64,000 bases of DNA. It comes from Dactylellina haptotyla. Its lineage: Eukaryota; Ascomycota; Orbiliomycetes; Orbiliales; Orbiliaceae. Of the stretch, positions 35,614 through 46,232 are shown one piece after another; position 1 is the stretch's first letter; the number at the start of each line of letters is the position of its first letter. The position numbers and the translations under genes are program-made. Below the pieces are notes generated by a model. The model saw nothing but the letters and a program-made list of their open reading frames with translations. It did not search any database and was not told the DNA's origin. The stretch is from positions 7,006,001 through 7,070,000 of the forward strand of contig CM062379.1 of the NCBI GenBank assembly GCA_031310005.1, written 5' to 3'.

Positions 35614-38600
35614 ATGATGCGCATGAATTCTCTCTTCCTCATAGCAAAGCAAGGAAAGAGAACCATCATGACTTCCTCCACGCTCCATGCGAAGGTCAAT
35701 CTTAAAGATACCTTGAAGCTACCGTCGACGACATTTCCAATCCGAAGCAATTTAACGCCGGATTCCGCCAGCGAACTGCTTGAGAAATGTTCGGATGATT
35801 TATATACCTGGCAGGTATGCATTCCATTCTTTCCCGAATCCCTTCTGCACAACAATAATCTAACATCACTGTTCAAAATCTCAGTCGAAAAACCTACCCG
35901 ATGACGATCTCTTCGTTCTACATGATGGTCCGCCATTTGCGAATGGCTCCCTGCATACAGGCCACGCCATGAACAAAATTCTCAAGGACATCATTGTCAG
36001 ATATAACATTAAACTTGGCAAGAGAGTGTCCTATATCCCAGGCTGGGATTGTCATGGACTGCCAATTGAGTTAAAAGCTCTCCAAAATATACGGGGAACA
36101 ACGGGGGACATTTCCGTCATGTCTCCAGCAGAAGCAGTGGAAAAGAGCAAGAATCTCAACGCTACCGAAATCCGGGGCCTTGCTCGAACACTGGCTTCGA
36201 ATACTGTAGAAAGTCAAAAGGAAGAGTTCAGGAGTTGGGGAGTTATCGGAGACTGGGAAAATGCGTATAGGACACTAGGTACACTTATCTCATTAGATAT
36301 CCTCGAATACCTTGCTAAGAATTAATTGGTAGATACGGATTATGAGGTCAGACAGCTTAGAGTGTTTAAGGAGATGGTCAAGAAAGGTAATCTAGCCCGC
36401 CATATAAATATCGATATGCTACATAACTAACTTTCCGCTACAGGACTCATCTATCGACACTTCAAACCCGTCTACTGGTCTCCAAGCTCGAGGACCGCTC
36501 TCGCTGAAGCTGAATTAGAATACGATGAGAACCATGCCAGCAAGGCTGCTACTATTAAGTTTCCGCTCGCAAATCTGGGATCTTATCTCTCCTCCCTCCC
36601 AGAAATTGACAAAGAAACTATAAGTGCCGCCATCTGGACGACAACTCCGTGGTCGATCCCCGGGAACCGTGCTATTCTCGTTCATCCAGACTTGAAATAC
36701 GTTGTAGCCAAGTCTTCGAAATACGGACAGTTGTTAGCAGGCGAGGAACGAGTAGAACACCTACAGAAGCTCATGGGTGAGGAACTTGAGATTCTTATTA
36801 AAGATATTCCAGGAAAAGCATTGCTCGATGTAACATACAATCATCCCCTACTTCCATCTGATGCCCCAGCACACCCCGTCCTTCCTGCAGACTATGTAAC
36901 CTCTGACACTGGTACCGGACTGGTCCACTGCGCCCCTGGTCATGGCATGGACGACTACCTGACCTGCCAAAAGCACGGCATCGATCCATTCTCCCCTATC
37001 GATGACGAAGGGAAATATACACCAGATGCGCTCCCGACTTACGACTTGACGGGGCTAGCGGTTTTATCGGATGGACAGAATAAACTCCTTGAACTCCTCG
37101 AGGCGCACAACGTCCTTCTCGGATCACAGGCGAAATTCATCCATAAATATCCATACGACTGGAGAACTAAACTACCTATCATCCAGCGTGCCACGCCACA
37201 GTGGTTCGCCGGTGTGGATATGATCAAGGAGTCCGCCATCGCACACATCGACAAAATTGGCTTCATTCCAGAAACAGGACAGCACCGACTCCGTGGCTTC
37301 GTGGCCGGTCGTGACGAATGGTGTATTTCTCGACAGAGGACATGGGGTGTTCCCATCCCCGCCTTATATGAGTTAGAATCCGGAGATGCGCTATTAACAG
37401 AGGAGAGTGTGGAACACATCATCTCTGTCATCGAGAGGAAAGGTACCGATGCATGGTGGTCTGATCCGGAGTCTGAGGAATGGGTTGCGCCGCAGTATCG
37501 AGATAAGAAGTATACGCGTGGGATAGAAACTATGGATGTCTGGTTTGATAGCGGAACGAGCTGGACTCTCATTCGAGAGAAGTTAGGTGAACGGCCGGGG
37601 AAAGCAATCGCGGACCTTTACCTTGAAGGTTCCGATCAACATCGCGGTTGGTTCCAGTCATCGCTTCTCACTTCGGTTGCGAGTACTGGTAAGGCGCCGT
37701 TTGAGAAACTATTGACTCATGGTTTCGTTCTCGATGAGAAGGGTAAAAAGATGTCGAAGTCGCTGGGGAACATTATCAGTCCTCAGGAGATCATCGACGG
37801 ATCGTACTGGCAAAGGGCCGGACAAATGGCAAAGACCGCAACAAAGCCTGGAAAGCAGAAGAAACCAAAGACGGATAAACAGCCGCCGCAACAGCAGCAG
37901 ACAAAGAAGGAACAAAGTCCTGACGTGGATACTCTAAGATTGTGGGTTGCGATGACTGATTTTACATCGGATGCTACTATCGGGGAGAATGTTTTGAGAT
38001 TCGCGCAGGAAGCACTGCGAAAGTTCAGGATGACAGGCCGCTTCCTACTCGGAAACCTGGGAGACTGGGACGGCAAAGAAGTACCCTACGACGACCTCCT
38101 TAAGATCGACAAGTACGCCTTGTATCGCCTCGCAGAATTAAATCAGAATTCGAAGAAGGAATATAATGAGTACGCATTCAGCAAAAGTACGTGACCAACC
38201 GACTACGAATTGTTATTTTAAATCATCAATCACTGCTAACTGTCAAGAATAGTTTTCCATGCGGCTAATGTCTTCAACAAGAACTTCCTCTCTGCATTCT
38301 ACCTAAATATTCTAAAGGATAGGCTTTACGTAGACGACGGTATCTCTCGAGCGTCGGCCCAGACGACTCTCTTCTACATTCTCCAACACTACCTCAGCAT
38401 CCTCGCGCCCATAGTCCCCCTTCTCACAGAAGAAATCTGGAGCCATGCGACGCCAGCCATCGCAGAAAAAATGCAACAACCCGTTCGAGCCAAATGGTGC
38501 GACCCACCAACAGAATGGACTAGCGACGAAGCAAGTAAACTCGGCAGGCAGTTCCAAGCGTTCGAAAGTTGTGTCGAAGCGGTGAATCTCGTGGTCGAAG

Positions 38601-38999
38601 ACGCAAGAAACGCGAAGAATCTACGAGCAAATCTAGAGGCCGATATCCAACTCGTCGTGCCCGAGGGTAGTGAATCCGAAAAATTCCTGCGAGAAATAGG
38701 TAAGCAGATGGGTTAATGCTGAATTTTCGCAAAAATGAACTTCCGTATACTGACAAGACACTGCAGAACCCGAACTAACCGCTATACTTTTGTGCTCTGG
38801 GGTGCATATTCTCCACTCGGTGCCCTCGGAAAAGGAGACATGGTCTTACTCCAAGCCCTTTACATTGTTAGATGAGTGTACTGTAGTAGCCGTTCCTGCG
38901 AAAGGGCAGAAATGCCCTCGTTGCTGGATGTACACGTCTAAGAGCGACCAGGAGCCCTGCGAGCGGTGTGCTGGCGTCGTGGAAAGGTTTACTGCGTAG
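35614..38999 (+). CDS. ISM1: Isoleucyl-tRNA synthetase, mitochondrial type (1,023 aa)
   Basis: Exons 35614-35814, 35885-36278, 36333-36386, 36444-38186, 38253-38699 and 38767-38999. Seen: a basic N-terminus (MMRMNSLFLIAKQGKR...) suited to mitochondrial import; the HIGH-type motif in PPFANGSLHTGHAMN; IPGWDCHGLPIE; the editing domain with TTTPWSIPGNRA and TSDTGTGLVHCAPGHG; KKMSKSLGN near residue 650; and a C-terminal zinc ribbon CPRCW...CERC. These match the bacterial-type IleRS used in fungal mitochondria, which charges tRNA-Ile. Odd: about 35 residues rich in Lys and Gln are inserted soon after KMSKS, between DGSYWQ and DVDTLRLWVA. A second in-frame Met lies at 35668. An out-of-frame ATG at 35601 opens a 34-codon frame overlapping the start. 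Confidence 0.95.
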
Positions 39000-39843
39000 T
39001 AATAGATCCAATAGAATAGAAACGCGGCTCCGTCGTGGGCTAAACTCTACTTCAATTTTTTAATTCTTTTTTTTCCTAATGGGAAACATTTTTTGGGGTC
39101 GTTCCAGCAATCCACGTTTAGTTTGCTGAGAGGGAAAATTTTTTCCCTCCCGAGTAATCTTGGTGAATGTATGGACAGGATGGTAAATTGGCCGCTAAGG
39201 CGTCGGCATTCTCAATAGAGCGAGAGGACCAGGCGACCTGAGACAAAGTCCTCTCAGAAGATACTGGACCCTTCGTTGCCAGGACTACATGATGATACAT
39301 TGATGCTCGTGATAACATAGCGTCCCTGGGAGTATCAAAACGTAGACTTGGTTTAGAAGGTACTGTACGGGTGGATATGTGGCCTCTCGAGATTCGATAG
39401 TTGGATATCGGGCATTGTCGAGATGTCAACGAAAGTAGTATATGATTCGCCAAAGCCCCTCATGCAGTAGCAATAGAGAACAATAATTATACTGTTAATA
39501 TATAAGAATCGTTTAAGAAACTCTTATTATATCTGGTAGGCTATAGTCGGAAATGGTAGGAGCATAAGGCATTTAATTTCATGATTACTATAGGATTTGT
39601 GGGTTCTGCGAAGTTTCGTAAAGTAAGTTTTTCGACGCTACTTTTCTTGAGTTTACTAAGTATCTCCACTATTTTTCAATTGCATGAGCCGCCACTGTTT
39701 TGTCGTGTTACATTCTTTTCTTGATCGCTTTTTCTCGGTCTCCTCCTTTCGTGCCTGTTTTCTTTTTGTTTCCGTTGTGACCAGATGGACACGGGCTTTG
39801 CGGTGATGGCACATCGTAATAAGCAAATTTCTTTTCTTTTTTC
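39000..39843. other. Intergenic between convergent genes; short inverted repeat at 39130-39149
   Basis: About 840 bp. The only structure noticed is a perfect 9-bp inverted repeat with a TT spacer (GAGGGAAAA / TTTTCCCTC) some 130 bases after the IleRS stop, possibly a 3'-UTR stem-loop. No gene is supported. Confidence 0.5.
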
Positions 39844-41855
39844 TCAGACAATATTTTTCTCAATCCATTCTTTCCACTGATCTAAAGTCCACCCGCTGCT
39901 GATAGAGTTTTCCATAACCCCGTTGAAGAATACAGTGGGCGTCACATGCGCGGAGACCTGACGAGCCGCCTTGGTTATGAATTTGATGTCGTTGGTTACC
40001 TAGTTCTCCCTCATCCCCAGATATTTCGGAATATAATAATTAGTACATTACTTGTGAGGCCGATCCCATCCGTGGAGTAAAGAGAATTAAACAAGGTCCC
40101 AAGTATAGAAACCCTATACGAGTGGGGATCGGTTGGGCAGGCAATTAAGGGCGAAACCTGTAAGATATTAACCCACCTGATTCCCAATATTATAAGAATC
40201 CCCATCTGGTTTATCTGCTACAACTAGCAGTTTGTAAACGTCGTCCTTTTCGACCCCCACACTAGCAGCGAGATCCGCAAGTCTGAGATACGTTTGGTTA
40301 CGAGTCTCGTTGACGACGTTGACATCAAAGTAGTCCCTCTGGGCCACGAACAGGGCGTTGGAATAGGCCCAAAATTTTTCTGGTGACACCTTCTCAACCG
40401 CGAGAGCAGATTCATGGACGAGCGTGGAGGAGGGGTGCCATGGTTGGATGAGCTGTGCGTTTGAGGCGGTGAACGGGGCGTTGTTGGATTAGCAATATGC
40501 GCGAGATGGATGGGTGAGCAGTAACATGTATGGATAAAAAATGTATTGAGGCGGTCAGGGATCATGAATCGAGGAGAGGGGGGTTAAACCATACTTGACG
40601 GAAGATGATCTCCACCTGCTTGGGTTTTGTCGCTTCGAGGTGAGGAATTACATCTTCGTTGATCCTAAGGCGTGAACCGGGGACCCGGGCATAATGTTAA
40701 TGTTGATGCCGATATTCACATATTTTCGCGATGGCACCACGCTCTTCGTGGCTTCCATGGGGTGAGGGGGGTTATCATGGGGGGTATCATGGGCCTATAT
40801 GCCGGTGGAATGCACTGACAGATGCAATAGGCACACCATGCAATGAGTTCTGCAAGTATTGGAATGAGAGTCGCACGCACCTTTTCCAAATTTTCGCAGA
40901 ATACTGTCACGAGAATACAGGAAATAAGAGGTTAGCTTGATGTTCATTATTATACTCTTCTTTCCTTCTTTGTTTCTTTTTATATAATTTATTTTTTCTC
41001 TTCTTCACCCTCTGTAGCTGGTACTTCAGTACGTTCACATGAGTTGATCGAAACGTTACGTAAATAGCAAGCTTGAGCTTCTGTGTAGCAAGAATCGACC
41101 ACCCTCGAGGCACAGCCGGCAGTCGACATGCATACGGGAGAAGAACAACCCCCTTCAACCGGAGTGGAGGTGTCCCAAAATGGTGTCCTTTTTCTCGTGC
41201 GGTTTTTCTGGCCGGACGGCAAGAACGGCTGAGGCCACTCTTTTCCCTCTGAGACACGGCAAACAAGGAAGGGCGAATACACATCGTGAACTCTCCACCA
41301 ACAGAATTTTGCGAAAAGAGAGGGGAAGATTGGGGGTTCAGTTTCGTGCCCCGAAGGCGCAGCCATACCACCCGGTGACCAGAACAACCATCCCGGAACG
41401 CGGTCATGGGAAGAGGGCTCAAGGGCCTCGGGGAAAGACCACCCTCCGTTCCGAAACAAAAACTCCACCAGGAGTGGACTTTATTCACCACTGACAAAGC
41501 GTGGTGCTGTACGAACGGGCTCTGTATAAAATAAAACAAAGAAAAAGCGCGAGAGAGGGTTTAGAGTTCGGTACCACTCACGGGACAGACAAAATCCAGA
41601 TCTACAAAGAGCCGCCCCGAAATGTGACAAGGCGGGACCTAAGCGTTAGCCTCACCCTCCATCCAATGTAATGTGTTGAAATTGTGATAAATGACGACAC
41701 CCTGATCGGGGTAAGACCGTCTTTGACATGATATACATGCGCGAATGCCACCATCTGATAGATATCGGTCGACACTTACACAGTTCGAGAGTATGGACCG
41801 GCTTGGCGGCACCTGAAGCGTGGACGTGAGCGGCAAATTTGGGATTGACGGCCAT
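39844..41855 (-). CDS. DsbA-like thioredoxin-fold protein with CPYS motif (206 aa)
   Basis: Six exons: 41855-41780, 41601-41582, 40903-40881, 40664-40595, 40452-40177 and 39999-39844. Exons 2 (20 nt) and 3 (23 nt) are tiny; they are fixed by frame and by the expected order HTLELYLDFVCP, YSAKIWKR, INEDVIPHLEA, VEIIFRQLIQPWHPSSTL. Seen: a thioredoxin strand then C31-P-Y-S34 in place of a CxxC active site, a helical insertion (EKFWAYSNALFVAQRDYFD) and the cis-Pro loop HVTPTVFFNG. With a single active-site Cys it may be a monothiol or glutathione-binding member rather than a dithiol oxidase (inference). Introns are unusually long here: 678 bp between exons 2 and 3 and 216 bp between exons 3 and 4, against 50-100 bp in most neighbours. 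Confidence 0.85.
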
Positions 41856-42578
41856 CTTTTCTTTCGTTGCTCCTGCGGGCGCTTGAGAGGCTTTTGGCTG
41901 ACGCAGAAAGCGGTGTCTCAAGTGGCAATTTCGGTGTGTTGAGCCTGGATTTGGCTATCTCCGCCGATTGGAATGATATCTAGAGTCAGGCGGACTGTAT
42001 TGTTTGCTTGTCTTAATCTTTACTCTATGGTGGTATTCGCGTAGACTAAAAGCTCGGACGATGCTCTTGCAGTGGTTCAATCGAAATGGACGATAGACGA
42101 CAAGTTATTTAAGTCGATGCAAGTCTCACCAGCCAGACGGACGGAGTGTTCGGATGCCTAACAATTATGCCATCTGTTGCATCTCTCGCATGTGCCATCG
42201 ATTGGCTCCTGATTACTGAGCAACACAACCGCGCATGCACGTCGACTTTGCGTTATCAGTGCATCTTTAAGACATTGTTATCGTGGCTCTCTGTCGGTTG
42301 GCCTCAACCGGCATCACTCTGCGAGATCACACATTCCTATGTAGCTGGGTGGCACATGTATAAGGCAAATGTTCAGTTGCACTGACTTTCTCCCCTTTTC
42401 TCTCGAGAATCATTCGATATATATTCCCTCAGCTCATATCTTATGTTCCAACTAAGGCCGTACGAGACGAAGTTGTTATTAACACTAGCTGAAATAATAC
42501 AGCTCAGTCCCAAGTAATTTCACATTAGAATACAAAGTAGGAAATAATGCCAGGGTGGTTGATTCATCAGCCGCTTTT
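41856..42578. other. Intergenic, no gene seen
   Basis: Promoter side of the thioredoxin-fold gene and 3' flank of SSADH. Only short featureless frames are present. Confidence 0.55.
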
Positions 42579-44875
42579 TTAGACGATTGGTTGAATACCC
42601 CCAAAGGTCATGCTCTTGATAGTAAGATATTCGTCGATACCGTATTTGCTACGTAACCGATGGGTCAGCTTGTCGTCCGAAAAAGGCGCGTCATCGGATT
42701 CTAGGAGTTACTCTTACCTTCCCTCCCTTCCAAAACCTGACTCCTTGACTCCACCGAACGGAGCTGCAACATCTGAGATGATACCTGTATTGATTCCGAC
42801 CATTCCCACTTTTGGAGCGTCAGTATTCAACAATAAGACAGTATCAGTCTCGGAAATGCAAAGACATCAATTTACCTTCAAGAGCTTCAGCCACTCTCCA
42901 CGCTCTCTGGGTATCCTTGGTAAAAAAGTAACCCGCGAGTCCCACATCTGCACTATTAGCTGCTTTGACAACCTCCTCCTCTGTGTCGAACTTGAACAAT
43001 CCGGCCACGGGCCCAAAGGTCTCCTCGGCGGCGATGGCCATTTCTCCGGTAACCCCGGTGATCACGGTAGGTTGATAAAAATTCTCACCGAGGTCAGGCA
43101 GTTTCTGACCACCCACAACGACGTGTCCACCCTTCGAAATAGCATCCTTGATGTGACTTTCGACCTTTGAGACAGCTCTGCTATGGATCAGGGGACCGTG
43201 GGTGATGCCCTTCTCATACCCTGAACCAACTTTGAAACCCCGGGCCTTCTCCGCAAATTTTTCAGCAAATTTCTCATATATCCCAGATTGCACATATATC
43301 CGGTTGGCGCAGACGCAGGTCTGACCGCTCGACCTGAACTTGGAGGCGATGGCGCCTGTGACTGCGGTATCGAGATCGGCATCCTACAGATAACGGAGTG
43401 TATCATCAGAACAATGGCGACAATCTGCAGTGACCAATAGGTTATTAATCACTCACATCAAAGACAATGAGTGGAGCATTGCCTCCCAGTTCAAAAGAAA
43501 GTTTTTTGAGGGTGGAGGATGACTGCTTCATGAGCAATTTCCCCACATTCGTGCTGCCTGTGAAAGACAGTTTCTTGATCGCGGGATTCTCGCAGAGCAG
43601 TGCACCGATACTTGGTGTATTATCAAGTGCCGTCACGAAATTGACAACACCAGGCGGGATACCAGCCCGCAGCGCTAGTTCTCCAAGAGCGAGCGATGTG
43701 AATGGTGTTTCGCCGGGGGCCTTTGCGACAACGGTGCACCCCGCAGCGAGAGCGGGCCCGATTTTTCGTGTGACCATAGCGGCAGGGAAATTCCAACTGC
43801 GACATTTAGCATAATCCCTCGTTAGCTTCTCTCGTCAGATCATCCGAGTTTATGTAATTGGTTCTGCGGGTTCAATAGTCCAAGTGCCAGTTTCACGCTG
43901 AAGATACGAAATATTGCTGGCGTGACAGTTCAAAGGAGACCCTGCTCGGTTAGCTCGGATGCACTTACGGGGTTATTAAGGCGCAAACTCCAACAGGTTG
44001 CTTGACCGTTACCACCCTATTCCCTGCCACACTCGCTGGTATGTTGTCGCCATACATTCGCGGAGCCTCCTCTGAAAACCATTCAAAAAAAGACGCTGCG
44101 TAAGTGACCTCCCCCAGCGCGTCGGCGGTAGGCTTGCCATTTTCCCAGGTAATCAGGGTCGCAAGGTCCTCCTTGTTCTCCATCATGAGATCGTACCACT
44201 TTCTTAGCATCCGTGCCCGCTCACGGGGTAACGTATTTCGAAAACCCTTGAACGCTGCCGAAGCACAATCTATCGCCTCGTTTACATCGGTTTGGTCCAT
44301 CTCGGGCGCTTTCCCAATGAGTTTCATCGACGCAGGATCTGCCAAACAAAAGACGTTATTCCCTTTCCGTCGAGTATTTTGAGATGGCCATTTTTGTTGC
44401 GATGGGTCCCATGTCCTGGAGTATATTACTCCGATGTACATGTTCGTGCGCAATAAACGGTTTTTTTTGTTTCTTTTGCTCCACAAGTGCAAACGTTAAA
44501 CTCAAGGGTTTCCCTGGCTTACCGTAGACTTCAAATGTCTTGCCCGACTTCGCCTTGACCCATTCTCCATTCACGAATGCCACATTCTCCTTAAACAAGG
44601 ATTTGTCTTTGAGCTAATGCCATACATCAAACAGGCGATCTATCGTCAGCTGTGGGATCCGACAGGTGAGAAGGGGCATTCGCTCCGAAAAATGGGGAAA
44701 AACAACATAGTGGGGCTCCGCTATAGGGTGGTGGATGTGTGTATACCAGAGGAACATTATGGGACGACATTGCCATTGCGAATATTTTGATAGGCAGTGG
44801 ATACTGTTTCGGCGCCCTCAAGCCTCTTGTTGTCTTCTGAGCAGCTGAAATGAGAAGGGACGGAAAACGGGGCAT
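42579..44875 (-). CDS. UGA2: Succinate-semialdehyde dehydrogenase, probably mitochondrial (532 aa)
   Basis: Exons 44875-44747, 44613-44523, 44338-43969, 43796-43457, 43383-42876, 42808-42718 and 42648-42579. The first exon gives a basic Ser/Ala-rich lead of about 40 residues that looks like a mitochondrial presequence, with a second in-frame Met pair (MAMSS) that could start a cytosolic form. Seen: [39 protein letters not shown], the catalytic Glu in SFELGGNAP, the catalytic Cys in [11 protein letters not shown] (about residue 333) and the family end [15 protein letters not shown]...YLTIKS. These are SSADH/GabD marks. Known role: NAD(P)-dependent oxidation of succinate semialdehyde to succinate, the last step of the GABA shunt. 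Placement beside a second ALDH facing the other way is notable. Confidence 0.93.
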
Positions 44876-46232
44876 TTGTGTTCGCTTTTAAATAAAAAAC
44901 GTCTGTGCATCGCCCATTATGTTTTATATTGTCAGCCTAACTGGCACTTTCTGTACAGACGTATCGAAATACCCGGTTCCCTTCCACGGCCGAGGGATGG
45001 GATCTCGATGTATGCGCGTAAATCAAGCCAAAACTTACCTCCCAAGCAAAATATATTAATTAAGTTAATCAATCGAGACAGCTGTGCCGTCAAGAACCTA
45101 TCTCCGATGCGGTGGATATTTCCTCCCTGGCCTTGGATATTGTCAATAAACCTGTAAGTCACGTTGTGGATCCGAAAGTTTGTCCTCCTTTCGTGTTCGG
45201 GTGAATTTTTGGGACAATCAACGTGTGTTGCGGTATGGGGACGCCTGCGGTCCTGTCAAACAAAAAACTATGGGGTGAGCCAGCGGTGCGCAGAAATGAC
45301 GTCGGAATAGCCGAGATCTTAGAATGGAGATTATTAAACCGACCTCGGCCGATTGAACCGATTACTCGAGAATTACTAGTAGAGTGAGTAGCGAGAGGCG
45401 GCTTCGGCGGAGGATGAGATATCGATAACCGGCTGGGCCTTTTTACTTGAAGCCGAGAAGATGCAGAGATTACACAAGACGACGTAGCACGTAGAGTTTT
45501 GGGCTAGCTCGCTGGGAACGGCAGCGGTCATAAAGTGTTACTGTGCGTACCGTTTCTCGCCACGATTATCTAAGCTTCGGGCAAGGAGCTCTCGCTCGCA
45601 TACACAGATGCCCCGCTTCCTTCCTTCCGACAGATCTAGGCGATCCCGATGTGAAGCTGGTGGGACAAGCTTTCCCGGCTGCAGGTCTGTCGTTTTGTCG
45701 GCGGGGTCCGTGAATCGGCCTGTTTCCGGACAGGTCAATGCTCTACAGTCCTCTGTCTGCCCAATTAGCCATTCTCTTGCTTGCCAGCGGTGGAGGTAGT
45801 TGTGTGAGGCTGCGGCTCCGCCCACGTGAGGGCCTCGCCGGCGATGTGTTGACATGTCGTCCCTGGGCGAGTTGAGTGAACTAACTCTGCGTGCGTCGAA
45901 GCTAAGCTAAAATCCCACGCGGTGACTTCTTACCTAAACGTTTCCGTACGTACGTATATTGGGCCTCCTGCACAGCAGCTGGCCGGACATCTCCTATTCG
46001 CACAATCGAGGCTGCTGTTGCTGCAAACGGCTATCGATAACGAGCTCCCGAAGATAACATTGTCCAACGAGTTTGTCACCCCCACTTGACGAAGGGTTGT
46101 TTGAGAGCGGCAGCTGGCAGGCCCCGTGCATGAAAGCTTACAAACGGCTATCATTGGCTGTCAGTCTGTGACGGTACCATTGGGAAAACACGGTAAACTA
46201 AGTACTTAGTAAAGTACTCTGCACTGGAATAT
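44876..46232. promoter_or_regulatory. Region between two divergent aldehyde dehydrogenase genes
   Basis: 1,357 bp separates the SSADH and ALDH start codons and must contain both promoters. It has CGG/CCG-containing stretches (for example around 45341-45360) that could be zinc-cluster factor sites, and a GTAC repeat near 45945-45955. No site is proven. Open frames in it are under 110 codons and featureless. Confidence 0.45.

Noticed and set aside
40907-41539. 210-codon open frame on the minus strand
   Set aside because: It lies inside the long intron of the thioredoxin-fold gene, has no recognisable motif and overlaps the intron's 3' splice region. Kept only as a finding about the intron.
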